DNA of 64,000 nucleotides from Opisthocomus hoazin (taxonomy: Eukaryota; Chordata; Aves; Opisthocomiformes; Opisthocomidae): the NCBI RefSeq assembly GCF_030867145.1, contig NC_134433.1, forward strand, positions 11,173,216 through 11,237,215, given 5' to 3'. A program made the translations under genes and the position numbers. The stretch's first letter is position 1. Every line of letters begins with the position of its first letter. Below the pieces are notes generated by a model. The model worked only from the letters and a program-made list of their open reading frames with translations, had not been told where the DNA came from and ran no database searches. Below, one piece after another: positions 49,901 through 62,250 of the stretch.

Positions 49901-52694
49901 ACCATTTTTCAAAAAGGTAGAAAGGAGGACCCTGGGAACTACCGACCTGTCAGCCCCACCTCTGTGCCTGGTAAGATCATGGAACAGATCCTCCTAGAAG
50001 CTCTGATAAGGCACATGGGGGACAGGGAGATGATTTTAGACAGGCAGCATGGCTTCACCAAGGGCAAGTCTTGCTTGACCAACCTAGCGGCTTTCTATGA
50101 TGGAGTAACTGCATCAGTGGACAAGAGAAGAGCTATGGATGTGATCTGTCTGGACCCCTGGTAAGGCCTTCGACACGGTCCCCCACAATATCCTTCTCTC
50201 TAAATTGGGGAGATACGGATTTGATGGGTGGACTGTTCGGTGGATAAGGAATTGGTCGGATGGTCGCATCCAGAGGGTAGTGATCAACGGCTCAATGTCC
50301 AGATGGAGATCGGTGACAACTGGTGTCCCTCAGGGGCCCGTACTGGGACCAGCACTGTTTAATATTTTCATCAATGACACAGACAGCGGGATCAAGTGCA
50401 CCCTCAGCAAGTTTGCAGACGACACCAAGCTGAGTGGTACGCTCAACACACCTGAAGGACAGGATGCCATCCAGAGGGACCTGGACTGTCCCTGGAGAAG
50501 CGGGCCCATGTGAACCTCATGAGGTTCAACAAGGCCAAGTGGAGGGTCCTGCACCTGGGTCGGAGCAACATCTGATATCGATACAGGCTGGGGGATGAAG
50601 GGATTGAGAGCAGCCCTGCCGAGAAGGCTTTTGGGGTACTGGTGGATGAAAAGCTGGATATGCCCACCAGTATGGCCAGCAGGTCAAGGGAAGGGATTCT
50701 GCCCCTCTGCTCCGCTCTGGTGAGACCCCACTGGGAGTCCTACATCCAGCTCTGGAGCCCTCAGCACAGGACAGACCTGGAGCTGTTGGAGCAGGGCCAG
50801 AGGAGACCACAGCAATGATCCGAGGGCTGGAACATCTCTGAGGAAAGGCTGAGGGAGTTGGGGTTGTTCAGCCTGGAGAAGAGCAGGCTCCAGGCAGACC
50901 TTACTGTGGCCTTCCAATACTTAAAGGGGACTTATGAGAAACATAGAGACAAACTTCTTAGCAGGGCCTGTAGCAACAGACCAAGGGGTAACAGTTTTAA
51001 ACTAAAGGCAGGTAGATTTAGACCAGATACAAGGAAGATATTTTTTATAATGAGTGTGGTGAAACAATTGGAATGGGTTGCCCAGAGAGGTGGTACATGT
51101 CCCATTCCTGGAAACACTCAAGGCCAGGTTGGACGGGGCTCTGAGCAACCTGATCCAGTTGAAATGTCCCTGCTCATGGCAGGGGAGTTGGACTAGATGA
51201 CCTTTAAAGGTCCCTTCCAACCCAAACCATTCTATGATTCACATCCACAATTAAACAAGTGACTTTTATCCCTATGCCTATCAATATTTCAAACCGAACT
51301 TCCAAATACCAGCAAGAAGAAGCATTACTGTTTTGATACAACCCTGCTGATAAAGGGTAAAAATAGAGAATGATGTGGGGAAAAAAAATTACAAGTTTCA
51401 TTTCAATCAATCAGGACTGCTGAATTCACAAGACTGCACTAAACCACACAGACCCTGGACCAACGACCCAGTTCTGCCCCTTTTATGGTCTGCATGTGTA
51501 AAAATGGTACCTCTTCATTCTGGCACCCTCAGTACCATCACCTGGCAAAAGTCTGGAGCTGGAAGCACATGTCTTGCTTTCTCTAGGGATGTGTTGCTTA
51601 CACTTGTGGTGCAATAATTATTTTGGCTAAAAGACTTCTTCTGGAAAGTAGGCCAGTCTCAGCTTAGAAATACCGAAGCACACACCATCTAAATGCTTTT
51701 CTTAGTAACAGCATCAGTTTGCCTAAAGCTGCCAAATGTTTAGAGCTATTAAAAAAAAAGGCAAAATAAACATCACTTTTAAAGTTAAAAACCCCCACTG
51801 TCTAAAGTTGACTCACGGAGCACAAGGAAGTACAGTAGGGTGCTTGCTGTCTCTTAGGCCACATATTTGGTAGAAGCTCAAGCACGTTGGTAAATCAGCT
51901 AATTAGAGATTAGTTTGTGAAGCAATTTCCACACAAGTTTCGAGAGCAAAAGACTACTTAGGAGGTTAGAAGAACTGACCCGTTTTTATGTATTAAACCT
52001 GATCCTACTAAAACTTGTACAAGAACAACTAGCAAACAGCAGAGAAGCAAGAAAAAAAAAAAAGAAAAAAAATCTTCAAAACCCATTCATTAGAGCCCAC
52101 ATCCCCAGTGCCTCCAACTCAGCTGTCCCACGGTCACCCCTCTGCTCCCTACTCTAGGTATTCCGTGTTCCCTCCTTTCACACCCTCCTACCCACAGCCT
52201 TCCTCTACACTCAACCACTACACCCCAAATTCTCTCCTCCTCCACCTCCTTCATTCCCTTCTTTCCCAAGCACATCCCGGCCGCTTCTCCTCACGCCTTT
52301 TCCCCACCCTCCCCTGAGAGGACCCCGAGCCCTCTCATGCCCTCGGCTCCAGCCACCCTCAGCCCCATCGCACCCCCCACCCCACCTTGCCCGTTTTCCC
52401 ATGAATGTACCCCCAAATGCCCTACAGCTCCCCGCAGAACCCTACCTCGCCATCCTCCACCCTCACCACGTATCCTGCTCCCCCTCAGGAGCCGGTCCCT
52501 CCTCGTCCCCCCTGCCCGTGACCCCACCGCACGCCCCTCACCGGAATGAGCTCCCGGAGCGAGCGCCTCACGGGGATGGCCTCCAGCTCGCCCTCTTCTA
52601 CTTCCATAGGCTCAGGCTCCGGGCCGCGGGACTCCGCCGTTGTCGCCGTTGCCTCCGCCTTTACCGAGATCCGCAGGCCCCGAACGGCCGCCAT
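34976..52694 (-). CDS. NCBP3: NCBP3, nuclear cap-binding protein subunit 3 (complete, 13 coding exons)
   Basis: NCBP3 binds the m7G cap, forms an alternative cap-binding complex with NCBP1 and supports poly(A) RNA export from the nucleus. Coding exons, 5' to 3' on the minus strand: 52542-52694, 49361-49426, 47637-47742, 46545-46670, 44076-44204, 41715-41788, 40697-40805, 39841-39940, 39399-39505, 38010-38295, 37029-37186, 35668-35832, 34976-35211 (TGA at 34978-34976). All junctions are GT/AG and in frame: 1815 nt, 604 residues, against 620 in human. The start MAAVRGLR matches the family; an in-frame ATG 45 codons upstream (52829) does not. Residues about 109-170 form the RRM-like fold, with cap-binding motif WLDD at 145-148. 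Further on are acidic stretches, a run of eight Glu encoded by exon 10, the conserved [18 protein letters not shown] segment, and a Ser-rich C-terminus ending SSSGSDTES. It looks intact. Confidence 0.96.
39304..39362 (+). mobile_element. Decayed CR1 3' tail in NCBP3 intron 9
   Basis: About 60 bases resemble the CR1 3' end: GCAGGGGATTAGACGAGGCA, then TTAAGGTCCTTTCCAGCCCT. The full-quality copy at 51180-51240 has the equivalent GGACTAGATGACCT and AAGGTCCCTTCCAACCC. It is short and diverged, so probably an old insertion, and it ends less than 40 bases from the exon 9 donor site. Confidence 0.7.
44570..44583. repeat. G14 homopolymer in NCBP3 intron 5
   Basis: A pure run of 14 G on the + strand (C on the NCBP3 sense strand), followed by AGGGG. 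It could form a quadruplex and is prone to length errors in sequencing. Confidence 0.95.
49905..51240 (+). mobile_element. 5'-truncated CR1 LINE, antisense in NCBP3 intron 1
   Basis: About 1.3 kb of CR1 with part of the ORF2 reverse transcriptase and the complete 3' end. Frame 49841-50164 carries the RT entry motif [20 protein letters not shown] and [11 protein letters not shown]. The following frame, from about 50165, continues with [22 protein letters not shown] and the catalytic FADDTKLSG. The switch between them looks like a single-base insertion near 50155-50165, and the RT frame ends by 50513. The rest is the non-coding CR1 3' region, ending in CCCTTCCAACCC and the terminal ATTCTATGATTC (51229-51240). 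It lacks ORF1, the endonuclease part and the 5' end, so it is immobile. It sits between NCBP3 exons 1 and 2 in the opposite orientation. Confidence 0.95.
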
Positions 52695-53060
52695 GTCTCC
52701 GCCAAGCCCGCCCTCCGCCCGGCCAGCGAGACGGCACCGCCGCGGCACAGAGCGCCGCCGCTCAGAACCACAACCGAGACGTCGTGGCGGATAGAGCGCC
52801 ACCCGAAGCTCCCGCCGGTTGGGGGCCAACGGGCTCAGGCGCGCATCGCGGCCATAGAGACGCAGGGAGAGCGCGGCGCTGCCGGTCCTCCAGGGCTACG
52901 GGGAGCGGGGGGGCTGCGCCGCCATTTTCCCCAGGCACCCCCAGCCCCGCCGCCGGGGGAGAAAGCGCAGTGTGCGTGGAAATACAGCGCCGGCGGGAGC
53001 GGGGCCGTGAGGTGCCGGCCGCGCTACAGCAGGCTCCGCTTCCCGCAGGCGTTTTTATAA
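52300..53060. promoter_or_regulatory. NCBP3: NCBP3 promoter CpG island
   Basis: GC-rich, CpG-dense DNA covers NCBP3 exon 1 and the sequence upstream of it. A YY1-type core (CCGCCATGT) overlaps the start codon at about 52689-52697. A second, GCCGCCATTTTCC, lies at about 52919-52931, and YY1 sites of this kind mark many housekeeping promoters near the start site. No TATA box is evident. The start site itself cannot be fixed from sequence alone. The long ORFs here on both strands are GC-driven shadows. Confidence 0.75.
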
Positions 53061-56000
53061 GAGTGATCTGAACTCTTAAAATGTTCATTCCCCCCCGTAC
53101 TACGGGAAGATCCTGCTGGAATTTTACATCTCTGATAAAATAAATCAAATTTTCAGCTTAAAGTTCTCCACGGTGTCTGTGTCCGGTTGTTTCTGGGCTC
53201 GGTTATTCTCTTTGTCAAGTACTGGTTTCCCACCCGAGGTGTTGAGGCTCCTCTGAGAGAGAAGCCTTGTCTCCTCGCTGGTTTAATTTATCTCCACGAG
53301 ACAAGTTCTTCATTACCCTAATGATGCCAATCAGCTCTATCCCCTCGCACACAGCAGGCCAGAACAGATGCCAGGGCAGGAGCAAGCCCTGCCTTGACAC
53401 CATTATTCCCAACGCGTGGCGTAACACCACCACTGACAGGCTCCACGGCTGCATCTCGTCGCTGCCGCCGCGAAGGATCACCGCTTTCTGTCACACCCAG
53501 CCAATTCCATGAGGAATTCCCAGTGTTCCTCCGGCTGCAGGGCCCTTCCACCCTGCTCAGACTGCTCCATTCCTCCGTTCTGCACTTTCCCGAACAAAAA
53601 CCCCCCAGCTCATCCTCCGCGATGTGTCACTGTCCCTCCGGATCGGCAGTACTTCCCAGCAAAATTCAGTAGCAAATTTTGACTTCATCATGAAGCAATT
53701 TCACAGCTGGCGACATAAAGGCTCCTCTCCTTACACCTAATCCAGTGGGACTAATACACCTGCTTGGTGCCCATCGCATGCTCCAAGCTTGTTTTATAAG
53801 TCTCTGCACAGGGATTTTGCACAGTAGCGAATGTCACCTGCGATCACCAAAAGCGCTATATTTGGCGGTGATGTCACGCAGCCAGCATCTGGCAGGAACC
53901 TCGGACATGGGTGACACTCCCAAGGCAGGCGTGAACGGTTATGGCAGAGCCCACACACACAGAGCGCGAACATCAGCAGTAAACAGGACACAGACGCCTC
54001 CTGTGAGCGGCAGACACTGAAATAATTGAAAGAGGAAACACATTTCTGTGGGAGAAACACTATTGCTTGAGGTCACAGGGAAAAGAAACCGAAAGATGCA
54101 CTTTTTCCTCTTTTAGTTTTAATTTTGTAAGTAGGACACAGTGTTGACATATGTGATCTAGACCAGATTTACAAAGCCTAACCTTTCAAAGCAATGGTTA
54201 GGGCAGGATTGCCTTGCACTGCTGTCATCAGAGAGCAGACGAAGTCTTTGGTTAACCCAGATGCTTCCTTATTTTGTTTTAATATCCTTGAATGTCGCCT
54301 AGGACAGAACATTGCTGTACTGCTGGCACAATTTCAAGACTCGCCCACTGAACTCAGCAAGAAACTTTCTGCCAGTTAACTGTGGCTTTAGGTGGGTTGC
54401 CAAAGTTTTAGAGCTCCTCAGGAAAAAATCATCTCTAGGCTGACTGGTAGGGACAATGAAATCAGGAGAGGAAAACCAGGCCTGGGTGCTGGTGGGGCGT
54501 TTACTGCCAGGTAGGCGAATGGAATAGTGTCTTGATATTTTACAACTTCTTTCAGAATCTCATTATTAACAGCGAATTCTTCAGAATTACAAGCTGATTT
54601 AGTTTTATTCTTCTGAGACAGTGGCCAAGAGGTTTGTTTTTCTCTCACGTTCATCTCCGGCTGCAATCCTTCTGCCTGTGAGGGATGGGTGCAGGAAGCA
54701 GGTTTGGGCAGAAAGGCTCCACCTGTGTTGCAGACTTTGTGCAGAAACATTGGGTCAAGGGTAGTAAACTACTGAGGAGTGCAGGGACTGGATATGGGAG
54801 GAAAAAGGAATTTGGAAAAAGTTACCAGTCATTAGCAGGAGAAGCCCTAAGTAAGGAAAGGCTCCTACAAACAATGAAGGTCAGAGAGTGAGTGAGTAAG
54901 AAATAATTCCAGCAGAAAAGCAGCAAAAGGAGCGTGTTATGGTGAGGAAGCGTTACTCATTTCCACTGACCACCAGAGGGAAGTCTTGCAACAAAATTCC
55001 CAACTGCTTGCAGCAGAGAAACCCGAACCCGGTGAAAATCTCCACCAACTCCCGTAGTTTTGTGGTTCAGCTGAAAACGGGACGATGGGGGGTACAAGAG
55101 TGGGGAGGGGGAGCACTCTGTGGGCCCTCAGTCCGAAGGAGACTTTTTTTTTTTACAGTGGTCTGGCAGGAGTCAGAAAAATGGTGAATTTTGCCATTGT
55201 AAGAAAGTTCTGGTTTGTTTATTTGAAGTCTCTGAACTACTGAACAGAATGGATATCTCTTCTTGCTGCTGTGATTTAACTCTCCTCTTGTTCTGGGCTC
55301 TCAAGGAGGATCTGCAGCTTTTCAAATCTGTGAAAAACCTGGACGTGGAAGTGTGCTGTTTCTGCAGCTGGCCAGCAAACTCCACATATCACCAGGGAAA
55401 CTGGGACTCCAGCTTCCAAATAGATTACGACTGGCTCCAACCAACAGTCCATCTGGAGAGGGAACAGGATCAGCAGAGGAAGGATGTTCATTCGTTAAAC
55501 CGTTGAATAAGCTGAAATCAAGCACCTGGTGTTTCCTTACGTATTTGGTGAACCACAGGCTCCATCTGTAAGACAGAGTATTTTCTCGCTGGAATATTGT
55601 GAAGGTTCATACAACCCTGACACAATGCCAAAGTCTCATCCACGAGGCAGTTACAGGGCTCCAAAGTGCCCTACAGAAAAGAGCAGATGCTCTCCGGCAG
55701 GCAGGAACACAGCACCCTCGCAGTTAAGGACAGCTGGGCTCTAACTTTATGTTTATGCAAGTGTTGCCACATGGAGACCACACAGTTGAAAACGCACATT
55801 CCTTTCTGGAAAAAGCTCACAGAATTGAACAGAGCTGCAACAGAATTCAATACACATTTATCCAGGCTTTACAGACATTACTCTGGGATTTAAGAGATCT
55901 TGGAGAACTATCTAAAAGTAGTCAATATTGCTCCATTCTTATAGACATCAATTTGTGCATGCGCACATGCACACATTCCTCTGTTGTACCAGTGAAACTT

Positions 56001-56270
56001 AAGCTCTTCCCAGTCCACAGGCCCCTGTGGTAACAGTCAGTGAACTGCCCTGTGTAAAAAGAAACTTTTTCTTTTGCAGGGCTATTTTTAGCCCAGAACA
56101 GCTCTTTGGCCCAATTCAGCGTGTAGTCCCATAAAAACAGCTGTGCTGGCACAACCGTGAGGTGGGAATGTGCAGCTGGCAGGGAAGATAAGGGCAGGAA
56201 CTGCTGGTGCAGTTCTGGAGTAAAAAGCACAGTGAGCTGCACCCTTACTGTGCAGACAAGCCTGGCTTCA
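53061..56270. other. Spacer between the NCBP3 and CRK promoters
   Basis: About 3.2 kb of non-island DNA lies between the two divergent promoters. I found no exon, RNA gene or mobile element. The ORFs of up to 128 codons (for example + strand 55120-55506) resemble nothing I know and lack splice or composition support. Confidence 0.6.
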
Positions 56271-56640
56271 CACAAGCTACCACAGCGAGCTGCAGAAACC
56301 GGGAAGTGATCCCACAATCCTAACGCGACGTACGAACCGCGGAGACAAGTCCTGGCCACTCTCCTGGGGCAAGGGCCGGGCTACACCGGCGGCCCCGGAC
56401 CCTCCTCCCGCCGGCCCGTGACAGAGAAGCCAGCGTGAGAGCACCGGCAGGGCACGAGGAGAGGCCAGCCTGGCTGCGGCCGCTGCTGCTCTCGGGTACG
56501 CAGAGCAGGCCGCCCTGGCCAGGGACAACCGGCGAACAGAGCCGCCGCTCCCCTCAGCGCCGCCTTCCCCTCGAGCCGCCCTGAGAAAGCGCGCGCACCA
56601 GCCCAGCCCGCCCCCTCACAGCGCTTGCGCAGCGCGCCAA

Positions 56641-56655
56641 CCCCCCCCCCCCCCC
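56641..56655. repeat. C15 homopolymer upstream of CRK
   Basis: Fifteen uninterrupted C on the + strand about 20 bases upstream of the CRE. It is a potential i-motif or quadruplex site and a likely place for length errors. Confidence 0.95.
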
Positions 56656-56724
56656 GCGGCCGCGCGGCGAGATGACGTCACGCAATCTCCGCGTCTCCCG
56701 CGTGCGGTCACATCCGGTAGGTGA

Positions 56725-57099
<375 letters not shown>

Positions 57100-57120
57100 T
57101 GACCCCCAGGGCTGGCGGTG

Positions 57121-57136
57121 CCCCCCCCCCCCCCCC
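57121..57136. repeat. C16 homopolymer just inside CRK intron 1
   Basis: Sixteen uninterrupted C begin 27 bases after the last base of CRK exon 1. In the transcript this is a poly(C) tract close to the 5' splice site. Confidence 0.95.
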
Positions 57137-60100
57137 AGCCCCCTGCGCTTCGCGCTTCCCCGCGGGCCGCTCCGCTCTCCTCCCGGGCCCTGTTTGAAGC
57201 CGTGAAGTTCTTTGTAGCGGAGTGAAGTGGCGTTTCGCAGCTGAGGCTACCGGCCGAGCGGAGCCGTCTGTCTGCACCTGCCTTCCACCGAGCCTGTGCC
57301 CCGGTTAAACATCCCCCGGAGCTGGGCGCTTGTTGCAGCCCTCCTGGAAAACCCTGCGGCTCTTGCGCGCGCGCGGTCTTTCGTCTTCAGAAAGCGGTTA
57401 ACTTTAGTTAATGGATTTTGTATGTCGTGTCCGCCGGGGGTTTTGTGGAAGTGTCATGTAAAAGTCTTGAGTTCTGACAAGGTGGTTTTGCATTAGAAGG
57501 TAGACTGTGAGGCTAAATTTCAAGTCACGAATCAAAGTATTACGTGGGTAGTTTAAGTAGTGGGGACTCTTCAGTAATGTAAAGGTAATTGTTCCTTTAA
57601 ATGGGATGTGAAGTTCTGGGTTTTTTTTTCTCCCCTGTGTCTTGAAAGGGAAGGTTTGATATTATTCTTCATCAGCCTAACATCTAATATGAAAACAATG
57701 TGTTTAAGTGTAATGCTTACAGACCAGAAGATACTGATTGTGTCAGAGGGAAAACTGTACCACAAGAACTAGTGTTTCTGCAAGTACAAGTGTAACTAAA
57801 TGAAGAAGAGCCGCCAGCAATGCAGTGTCTTTAGATGTGTAAGAATGTGTAACACAAAGGCAGTGTTGTCCCTGCTGGCGGCATTACCGAAGTTGGTGGC
57901 GGAACTACTCAAGTTTGGATATTATTGCTCAGAAAATGATGTGGGCGTATTGCTAGCATCTCAGAAAGGAACCACTACATAATTTTGAATTGTAGTAAAC
58001 CTATGTAATAAGAGATTTGGTCAACTTATTTGGCAGAAAGTAAACAGTATATGAATTGCTGCAGAGACAGTCACTTTCTGATGTAGGTCTGCGGTTGGAA
58101 TAAGAGACCTATATTGGGAAGTTATAACAGTACTTGATATAGAATGGATTTTTCAGTCTCTGCCCAGACTGTAGTTGACTAAGGAGGAGCAAACAAAACA
58201 AGAGCAACAGAACTGTTGCTAGTAGGTTTGCACCATTAATTTCTCCTGCTCAGGGGAACTTTTCAAACTGGCAAATTTGGGAAAGCCTGAAGTCACTGTG
58301 TTTATCCCAGAAACCTACTACAGCTGCAGAGTTGCACTCAAGTCACAAAAAGCTTCACAAGGTAGAAGATAAAGGTGGCTGAATTCAGCTGGAAATAAAG
58401 TGGAAGTCGTTGCTGATGTGGGTAGTAAAATGATTTGCCACAAGATGTGTTGGATTCCCCGTTGTTTTGTGTCTGTGAGGACAGAGGTTTATTGCCATAG
58501 GTTTGCAGAAGCTTTATGTGCAAATTGTTGAAATGCATGATTGGTGTTACGTTGAGCAGAATAAGTTAGCAGGATGGTTTTTTGTAGAATCCAGCCTAAT
58601 AGGATTTTAAGGACAGTAGTGATGAGAAATACTGGAGTGTGTGTGCCTGTCACTTTTGGGCAGTTGTTTACTGGAGGGCAACTAATCTCTGGAAAAACAG
58701 TGGTTTTCATGTTATTGTGGTTTCGCTTTAGTACATAGCCATCCTAACTTTTTTGTTGTGTTACATTCTTAAGCTCAGTAATGTTTTGTGGCATTCCGTG
58801 GGCTGGCTGATGTTGTGCTGATGTTATGGGTGTTAAAGCATTCTGGAGTTTCGGTGTTCTTTTTAAAACTCACTAAATGCCCCTTACGTAATTCTTTTCT
58901 GCTTCAAATGTTTATATGTTTTAGAAGAGTAGCTGCTATTGTAGCTGTGTAGGCTGTTGGCACAGTAGGTTTAATATATGTTAAAGTATAATTATGTTTG
59001 GTCTCCTTTTGTTTTTTTTAGGTTTTTTTTTCCTCCTAAATGTTGTGAGGATAGGTGATGCATCACTCCTGTAACCCAGATACTCTTATGCTGAGATTTT
59101 AGTAATTTTAAGTAAATCATGCCTCCATGCTTGATATTGCTGTCTTTTCACACTCAAACCAAAGAAGGTGCGGGGGTGTGTGTATATATTAAATTACACT
59201 TAGAGTGTAATTAAGTTTTTCTTTCAGTGAAAATAAGTGGGGGGATGTTCTGCAATGGGAGGGAGATGAAAACATTGGTAGAAGGTTGAAGATGATTTCA
59301 CATTTGGATAGGGAAACTAATGCAGTAAAATGAGGTAAATGTTTTCAAATTGTCATGCTTATTTGTTGTGGTCAAGCTAAAACATGAGGAAGAACAACTT
59401 TATTAATTGTATTGTATAGTGTTTTTTTAGCAATTGATTGGCAAATGCACACTTCTCACTGGGAAATCTGAGTATGCCAGATCAGGTCCTTAGGTTAATT
59501 TTTATTGGTCTCGGTAAGGGTGTGTGCAGTTCCTGACTGTTTAAATGCTGCTGTGTGTGGAGGATACTAGGAACCTAGCTTCATAATGAATGAGGAGCTT
59601 TGGCTACCCTAATATAAAAAAGCCACAGTGTCACAGAAATGTGGTACTTTCTTGCATTTCTAAAGTATAAAATAAACTTGCTAACTTTTTGTTACATTCA
59701 CCTTTTGCCTGATATGCTGCAGTTTCTAACTTCTTGCAGGCTGTTTTTCAGCACAAGGAAAAAAGAATTTAATGGAACTTTCTCAAAATAGCTACGTCTT
59801 CCTGAAATGTTTTCAGGTTGTTAAAAGAAAAAAGGATAAATCACAGAATTATGGGAAAGAAAAGCACTCTGTTTCAAGTAGAGATGGAGATTAACAACTG
59901 ATTTGGAATTAGGGTATCATTTGTGATCAAACATCATGGTCACAGGCTAAAGAAATCCTAAACAAGACAAAGTACTCCATGCAGGCATTAGCATAGCAAT
60001 GGACAACAGAGGAAATACTTAAATATGTCATATGTTTGCAATTTGACATATGAGTCCAGGGTAAAAATGTATGATACGCACTGAAACAAAATGCCTAAAA

Positions 60101-62229
60101 TACCTAAAGAAAGGTACACTTTGTATCGAAAGCACAGTGTAATAAAGCCAGAAACCTTAGCATTGTAAAATTTGTCTCCCTAAAGTGGGAAACTATGACA
60201 AATATTGTGTAGAAGGTGGTGTTTTCACTATTATGCGTCTTAAGAACATGCTGCTTAACTTCCGCTTCTAAATCACTTCCATTGTGATTTTAAAAAATTC
60301 AGACTGTACTTCCTGGAACCATGTAATCTTTACATAATGATATCCATACTCGGCTGTATATGGAATGGCTTCAGGTATGTGTGAGCACTATGATTTAACT
60401 CTTGACACTTCAGTTTTGTGTTCTGTTGGTTTTTTTTTTTTATATTAAGGTCTTAAAATGCAAAGTATTGGAAGCTTGGAAAGCGTATGCATTAGACCTC
60501 TACTTTTCTCTCATCCTCTGATTATCTGCAGAAATGACAGTACGTAACTTCTGTAAGAATATTCTCATGGTGTGCTTAGAGCTTTTCTAAAGAGTCAATG
60601 AATGGGATTTTACTGGTTTTAAGGGGTGTTTATGGGTGCTTATTTGTTTTGCTCAGGCACGAGTGGGGAGGTACTTAAGAACAAGGAAAAAAGGTGTCCC
60701 TGTGGGGGTTGGGGAAACACACAGGCTGGAATGTGATGGCCTCATAGCAGAGTTCCCATATGCTCCGGGAGAAAACTGGTTTACATCACTGTGATGTCTT
60801 ACTTGGAAATGAGAGCCTTGTGTCTCACTACCGTGCATGATAAGAACAGCTTTTCTTGCCCAAAACATGCTTTATAAGTTGAGGAGGAGGAGGGGGGCAC
60901 CCGTACAGACTAGATCTAGAAACATAAATGAAAACCTGTATTTCTGTGAGGTCTTCCCTGCCCCAAAAAAGAAAGCTTACCAATAGTCTAGTGGCACTAA
61001 CACAATTGGAGTGAAGAGAGAAACGTAAAACCCCTGAGATGTCCCAGGAAGTGAGAAGTTGCTTGTGGTTACGCCACCTGCCCACACTCTCAATAAGTAG
61101 AATGTTAGGTGGTGTATACTTCCCCAGAATCTGTATAATATATGACATAGATAAGCAATCTTTTCCAGACTGACATGAAGCCAACACAGCATGAAAGTGT
61201 TTTGTCAGGAGGGAATGTGTGTCATAAACAGAGAACTGACAGGGTCCAGACCTGAAACTGTCTTTAATTCTAGGACACTTTGGATTGTAACTCTTGCCTC
61301 ACTTTCCTGAGAGCAGATGTTTCATTAGCTGTTCTGACATGCTGCAAGGGGTGGAATCGGGTTAAATCCTAGCACAGATGGAGCTAGGATGGAAGAAGTA
61401 TGAAAGATGACACTCAGCCCTTTGTGTTTCTCCTTCAAAGGAATCGTATTGCAGAGCTGAGTAGTGCTGTTGGTAGAGGTGCAAGCTGAACAGCTATTCT
61501 TCCTTCGGCTGGGCAGAAGGGAAGATAATTTCTAGTACTCCGGTTGTCCAGCTTTAGTAGGAAGTGACTAAAGTTCCTCCAGTAGCTAGATTTACCTTTA
61601 CACGCCTTCTGCTCTTCCTGAGATCCCTCAGAACATGTGGACAATGTGCCGCTGAAACTTGTGCATTCAAGAAAACTGTCCAAGAATGATGAAGGAGATC
61701 AGCTCTACTTCTCAAAAAAACACCTGCCTTGTTGCTGTAACTTTTTCTTGTGGTAGATCTTGCCTTAATTTTTGCATTGGCCTACATATATGAGAAGTGT
61801 GGCAGTTCAAACAAGAAGCTGAAGAATTCCTCTGAGCCTGAAATCTGTTAATCTCTGAATTTCTTTGTATCAGGGAATGACAAAACTTTAAAGCCTGTAG
61901 TGAATAGAATTATTTCCCGCTACAGAAGTGAGCATCATTCAGCTCAATACCTTGTAGCTGAACAAGAGTATACATTAAACTGATGGAGAGTTTACTGCCT
62001 GCTTGGTAAGATGGAGTTGTATTTTATCTCCTACCTGCGACTTTCAACTATTTTGTCCTTTTATGCCTATTTGAGCGGAATTTAGAAGTCGTCTGTGTAA
62101 GTTCTCTAGAGAGTGACCAGGTTGCCGCCTTTATATTCTTGGGTGATTAATTTGGATTAAGCTTGTAGATTTCTTCTTTCAAAGAGATTGTCCAGGCCTT
62201 CGATTTTTGTAGCTGCCTTTGGGTTTTCG

Positions 62230-62250
62230 TTTTTTTTTTTTTTTTTTTTT
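62230..62250. repeat. T21 homopolymer in CRK intron 1
   Basis: A run of 21 T on the + strand. No retroposed sequence with target duplications could be recognised beside it, so I treat it as a simple repeat. Confidence 0.9.

Noticed and set aside
52401-53071. + strand ORFs of 219 and 143 codons over the NCBP3 promoter
   Set aside because: They are antisense shadows of NCBP3 exon 1 and its island with no family similarity.
61684-61826. C-box-like ATGATGA with later CTGA in CRK intron 1
   Set aside because: There is no terminal stem, the spacing is long and there is no rRNA-complementary guide.
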